Assembly: GCA_023254365.1 (NCBI GenBank)
Contig: JALRLQ010000031.1
Location: 1-18,018 of the forward strand
Direction of reading: 5' to 3'
DNA from: Candidatus Poseidonia sp.
GTDB taxonomy: Archaea; Thermoplasmatota; Poseidoniia; Poseidoniales; Poseidoniaceae
Length of the DNA: 18,018 nucleotides
In this document: positions 15,252 to 18,018 of the stretch, one piece after another
How positions within the stretch are numbered: position 1 is the first letter of the stretch
How the letters are laid out: every line of letters begins with the position of its first letter
Notes under the pieces: model-generated
The model's input: the letters and a program-made list of their open reading frames with translations, nothing else
Told to the model about the DNA's origin: nothing
Databases searched by the model: none
Position numbers and translations under genes: made by a program

Positions 15252-17678
15252 ATGAACCGAGCGCTCGCGCTGCTGGTCGTTTTCATGCTCTCAGGTCAAG
15301 CCGTGGTCTTGGCCAATGCCTCGGAGAATCTTGCAACCCTGACCGATGCGGGCCAAACCGATGAGTTGAACCGCCCGTTGGTGCTGTGGTCGGTGTTGAA
15401 CACCGGTCAGGTTCTCACCGTGGACAACCAAGGCAACATCAGTGTCAATGCGGTCAGCAACGGTGTTCTCTCAACCCAGTGGACGGTGTTCCTCAACGTG
15501 GAAGCCAACAAAGCGAGGGTTGACCAATCACAAGAACTGGTGACGGTGGCCCACCAAACGGGTGCCTATGTGGTTCAACTCTCCACCCAAACCGTGCTGC
15601 GAAACCTCTCCACCACCGATCCGGTGAACGATGCCGTTCTGGACGGAGAGGGCGACCTTTGGCTGATGTTTTCCGCCGGGAAGCGCCGAGCCGATGAGTA
15701 CGATGCTGTCGGCTTGACCGGCGTGAGCAGCACCACGGTGTCTGCCGGGATTTCCGCCTTTGAAATCCTCAGCGATGGTCGTTTGGTGCTCGCTTCGTAT
15801 GACAAAAAAATCTACGTGAACTCGCCTGACGGGCAACTCATCAACACCCTCAACGAACCCAACGGCATCGTGTCCCAAGTGCACATGGTGGACAACCAAA
15901 CCATGCTCGCTGGGACCACGGGAGGGACGGTGTATGCCTACGACACCGATACATGGGCCGTGGACAGTTTGTCCTTGGGTCACACCAAACAAACCACCTC
16001 GCTCTCGATGTCCTGGAACATGTACGTCGTTGGCTCCAAACAAGGAAAGGTGGCCTTTGTTGATGCAACCAACTTCACGCTTATCGAGTCCTTCACCGCT
16101 TCGGGCGACATCATTGGTATCCTCCAATCCTTCACCGGCCAATTCTACGCCGTTGGAACCACACCGGACGCTACCAAAATTCGTTATTTTGACCTCGATT
16201 CCGACGGGGATGGAATCAACGACCGAAACGATGCCTTTCCCAACGACGCGACGCAAACTGCAGACAGCGATGACGATGGCTACGGCGACAATCCAGACGG
16301 CACCGACGCCGATGCCTTTCCCAACGACCCCACGCAGTGGGCCGATGCGGACGGTGACGGCTACGGCGACAACGTGGCGGGAACCAGCCCCGACCTGTTC
16401 CCAAACAATGCCGAGCAATGGGCCGACGCTGACGGCGACGGGTATGGCGACAACAGCAACGGCCTCAACGGGGATGTCTTCCCTGAAGAGCCAACGCAGT
16501 GGGCCGACCAAGACCGTGACGGTTACGGAGACAACCCGGAGGGATTCAAGCCCGATGCCTGCCCTACCGTGAATGCGTTCTCAACCCTTGACCGCTACGG
16601 ATGCCCCGACAAAGATCTGGACGGGTACTCCGACGCTGACGAAAATTGGACCGTTGAAGACGGTGCAGATGCCCTTCCCAACAACCCAACACAGTGGTTG
16701 GACGGGGACGGGGACGGTTACGGCGATGCATCGGACGGCCAGGAACCCGATGCGTGTCCGTGGGAATACGGTACCTCCAAACAGGCCGTCAGCATCAATG
16801 CGAACAGCACCTCTGGATACGTCAGCGTACCGTCCTTTGGCTGCCTTGACGAAGACGGCGACGGGTGGGTTGACCGAACAGAATCACCGCTGATGGAAGA
16901 GGATCCAAACGAGCACTTCGACGGCGATGGCGATGGGGTGGGCTCCAACAGCGACTACGACGATACGAAAGCGTTCATCCAAACGGAGCAAGATCATTGC
17001 TTGAACGAGAAAAACGATACTTCGGAAGCCTGTCAAGGATGGAACAACCCGGCCTACCAAGCATACGTGAACGGGTTGGGTGAAAACGACACCGTTCTCG
17101 GATTCAATGCGTGGAACACCTCTCAACAAGAAGAGCCCGCTGGCAACACGCCGTTGGATGTGGATGAGGACATTCTCCAGCAAGTCATCATCGTTGGACT
17201 CGCTGCCTTCGGCGGCTTGACCACCGTCATCTTGCTCATTGCGTTCCTGATGAAGAAAAGGAGCAACGCCACCACCAGCAAGGAATACGGCGGCATCGAC
17301 CCGTCCCTTTCCGGCAACGCTTCCAAAGAAGCCTTGGAAGGCCGTGGCGGCCTCTCGGCGGCCGGTGGTGTCATTTCCGATGCATCCTGGGATGACGATG
17401 TCGAGCAGCTCACCTTTGACGACAGCGACGGCTTCGCTGACATGGACATCAAGGCAGACGACGCACCAACCGAAGCCACCACGATGACCTACGAGGAAGA
17501 GAGCATCGAATCCATCGCCGGCATGCCTGTCCAGTCCACCGTAGTGGAGGAGCAAACCGGTCCTGAAATGCCTGCAGAAGCCCCACCGCTTCCAGAAGGG
17601 GGTCTGCCCGACGGTTGGACCATGGACCAATGGCGATGGTACGGCCACGAGTGGTTGGCCAAGTACGGAAAGAACTAG
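15252..17678 (+). CDS. Secreted, membrane-anchored protein with beta-propeller-like and thrombospondin type 3 repeats
   Basis: 808 residues. A signal peptide (1 to about 22, MNRALALLVVFMLSGQAVVL) precedes a beta-rich region (about 25-315) of repeated strands such as VHMVDNQTMLAGTTGGTVYA that looks like a WD/PQQ-type propeller. Residues 316-575 are Asp-rich thrombospondin type 3 calcium sites (DSDGDGIND, DADGDGYGDN), including five copies of a 27-residue unit. Cysteine-bearing stretches (DACPTV, YGCPD, DACPWE, FGCLD) could form disulfides outside the cell. One membrane helix lies at about 645-667, followed by KKR and an acidic cytoplasmic tail of about 140 residues ending in GWTMDQWRWYGHEWLAKYG. 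The topology is thus outside propeller and calcium stalk, one anchor, inside tail. Ligand unknown; a surface adhesion, sensing or sugar-binding role is inference. The stop overlaps the stop of the small gene on the other strand. Confidence 0.9.
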   Translation: MNRALALLVVFMLSGQAVVLANASENLATLTDAGQTDELNRPLVLWSVLNTGQVLTVDNQGNISVNAVSNGVLSTQWTVFLNVEANKARVDQSQELVTVAHQTGAYVVQLSTQTVLRNLSTTDPVNDAVLDGEGDLWLMFSAGKRRADEYDAVGLTGVSSTTVSAGISAFEILSDGRLVLASYDKKIYVNSPDGQLINTLNEPNGIVSQVHMVDNQTMLAGTTGGTVYAYDTDTWAVDSLSLGHTKQTTSLSMSWNMYVVGSKQGKVAFVDATNFTLIESFTASGDIIGILQSFTGQFYAVGTTPDATKIRYFDLDSDGDGINDRNDAFPNDATQTADSDDDGYGDNPDGTDADAFPNDPTQWADADGDGYGDNVAGTSPDLFPNNAEQWADADGDGYGDNSNGLNGDVFPEEPTQWADQDRDGYGDNPEGFKPDACPTVNAFSTLDRYGCPDKDLDGYSDADENWTVEDGADALPNNPTQWLDGDGDGYGDASDGQEPDACPWEYGTSKQAVSINANSTSGYVSVPSFGCLDEDGDGWVDRTESPLMEEDPNEHFDGDGDGVGSNSDYDDTKAFIQTEQDHCLNEKNDTSEACQGWNNPAYQAYVNGLGENDTVLGFNAWNTSQQEEPAGNTPLDVDEDILQQVIIVGLAAFGGLTTVILLIAFLMKKRSNATTSKEYGGIDPSLSGNASKEALEGRGGLSAAGGVISDASWDDDVEQLTFDDSDGFADMDIKADDAPTEATTMTYEEESIESIAGMPVQSTVVEEQTGPEMPAEAPPLPEGGLPDGWTMDQWRWYGHEWLAKYGKN
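16236..16754 (+). repeat. Five copies of an 81-base (27-residue) calcium-binding repeat
   Basis: Copies start at 16236, 16317, 16398, 16479 and, after a 38-residue interlude, 16674. The consensus is F-P-N-x-P-T-Q-W-A-D-x-D-G-D-G-Y-G-D-N followed by a variable eight residues. Each DxDGDGYGD is a thrombospondin type 3 calcium loop. The first four copies are contiguous and exactly in register. They lie wholly inside the 808-residue gene. Confidence 0.85.
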
Positions 17679-17929
17679 ATCCACACGATCGGCAAACTCG
17701 CTTTGAGCGTGCCAAGCTCCTGACCTGTGTAGACGGGTTGGCCGTCCACCCTGCAGGTGTTCATGACCAACCAGAGGAAACTGTTCCACGTTGTTGAATC
17801 TGCAAACAACTCAACCTTCCCTTGGACGGCCGCCATCAACAGCATCGCTTGGTCGGTCTCGTCACTGCACAGGGCTTTGACCAAGTCTTTGGGACCGAAC
17901 CTGTATCCGGGAGGTCGCCAAGCCATCAT
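17675..17929 (-). CDS. Small protein of unknown function (84 residues)
   Basis: I do not recognise it. It starts MMAWRPPGYRFGPKDLVKAL, contains a Trp/Leu-rich stretch (TTWNSFLWLVMNT) too short and polar for a sure membrane helix, and ends LPIVWI. AGGTG lies 9-10 bases before the ATG at 17929, and a stop codon in the same frame lies three codons upstream, so the start is bounded; the next ATG at 17926 is equally possible. It begins six bases after the stop of another minus-strand frame at the right edge, suggesting an operon. Its TAG shares the CTAG at 17675-17678 with the stop of the calcium-repeat gene. Confidence 0.6.
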   Translation of the reverse strand: MMAWRPPGYRFGPKDLVKALCSDETDQAMLLMAAVQGKVELFADSTTWNSFLWLVMNTCRVDGQPVYTGQELGTLKASLPIVWI

Positions 17930-17935
17930 GCCACA

Positions 17936-18018
17936 TCACACCTGATAGGGAGAGAGGTTGAGACGTTCTGCAAGGTGGTCAACGTCCACATCGACGGCCA
18001 ACTTCATTCGCTCACGGA
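17936..18018 (-). CDS. C-terminal end of an unidentified gene entering from the right edge
   Basis: A minus-strand frame open to the window edge ends at the TGA at 17938-17936 and reads RERMKLAVDVDVDHLAERLN then LSPYQV. Only 26 residues are visible, with no recognisable motif. Support is its tight spacing to the 84-residue gene downstream and a ribosome site for that gene placed across its end. It could begin at the internal ATG, giving a 23-residue peptide, but a longer gene cut by the window is likelier. Confidence 0.4.
   Translation of the reverse strand, partial: RERMKLAVDVDVDHLAERLNLSPYQV

Noticed and set aside
15528..16511. A 327-residue Val/Gly-rich minus-strand frame opposite the calcium-repeat gene
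   Set aside because: Its repetitiveness is the reverse complement of the Asp-rich calcium repeats on the plus strand.
16236..16754. Regularly spaced 81-base repeats, possibly a CRISPR-like array
   Set aside because: The repeats keep an open frame, encode calcium loops, and vary mainly outside the DxDGDGYGD codons; there are no unique spacers or palindromic units.

Overview
The window looks like a piece of a planktonic archaeal genome, most likely Marine Group II / Poseidoniales (Thermoplasmatota). This assignment is an inference. It rests on gene style: a large secreted protein with thrombospondin-type-3 calcium repeats and a C-terminal Trp-rich tail motif, a TA0175-like HAD phosphatase, an aerobic-type two-subunit 2-oxoacid:ferredoxin oxidoreductase, and compact gene packing. 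It also rests on archaeal-looking promoters whose TATA-like box sits at a fixed distance from the start codon, which suggests leaderless mRNAs. I saw no rRNA, tRNA, CRISPR array, insertion sequence or integrase.

Layout, left to right. Positions 1-2280 (-) hold most of an aconitase; its C-terminus lies beyond the left edge. Upstream on the same strand is a membrane-anchored cyclophilin (2369-3388). Divergent from it, a two-gene operon (3557-6390, +) encodes a fused gamma/alpha subunit and the beta subunit of a 2-oxoacid:ferredoxin oxidoreductase. With aconitase this gives the window an oxidative TCA-cycle flavour. A YfaP/DUF2135-like protein follows (6440-7333, +). Its stop codon overlaps that of a converging ROK-family sugar kinase (7330-8064, -), which is translationally coupled behind a HAD phosphatase (8077-8802, -).

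A short divergent promoter region (8803-8903) separates the HAD gene from a heavy-metal P1B-type ATPase (8904-11576, +). Its membrane metal-site motifs are an unusual mix (CPC with HEAS). Next come an ArsR-like winged-helix protein (11644-12153) and, six bases later, a small protein made of three zinc ribbons (12160-12552). Then come two large structural-looking genes: an 851-residue cysteine-free coiled-coil protein with a 76-residue internal repeat and a basic-proline motif tail (12644-15199), and an 808-residue secreted, membrane-anchored protein with 27-residue calcium-binding repeats (15252-17678). The right edge holds a small unknown gene on - (17675-17929) and the end of another - strand gene (17936-18018).

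The most useful cross-cutting observation is that seven start codons have an AT-rich box, mostly of the form TTCAT or CTCA, at about -30 to -23. It fixes the starts of the cyclophilin, the HAD phosphatase and the coiled-coil gene. Genes inside operons, and the oxidoreductase alpha subunit, instead show Shine-Dalgarno-like sequences. No stretch over 300 bases lacks a gene; the longest gap is the 168-base divergent region at 3389-3556.
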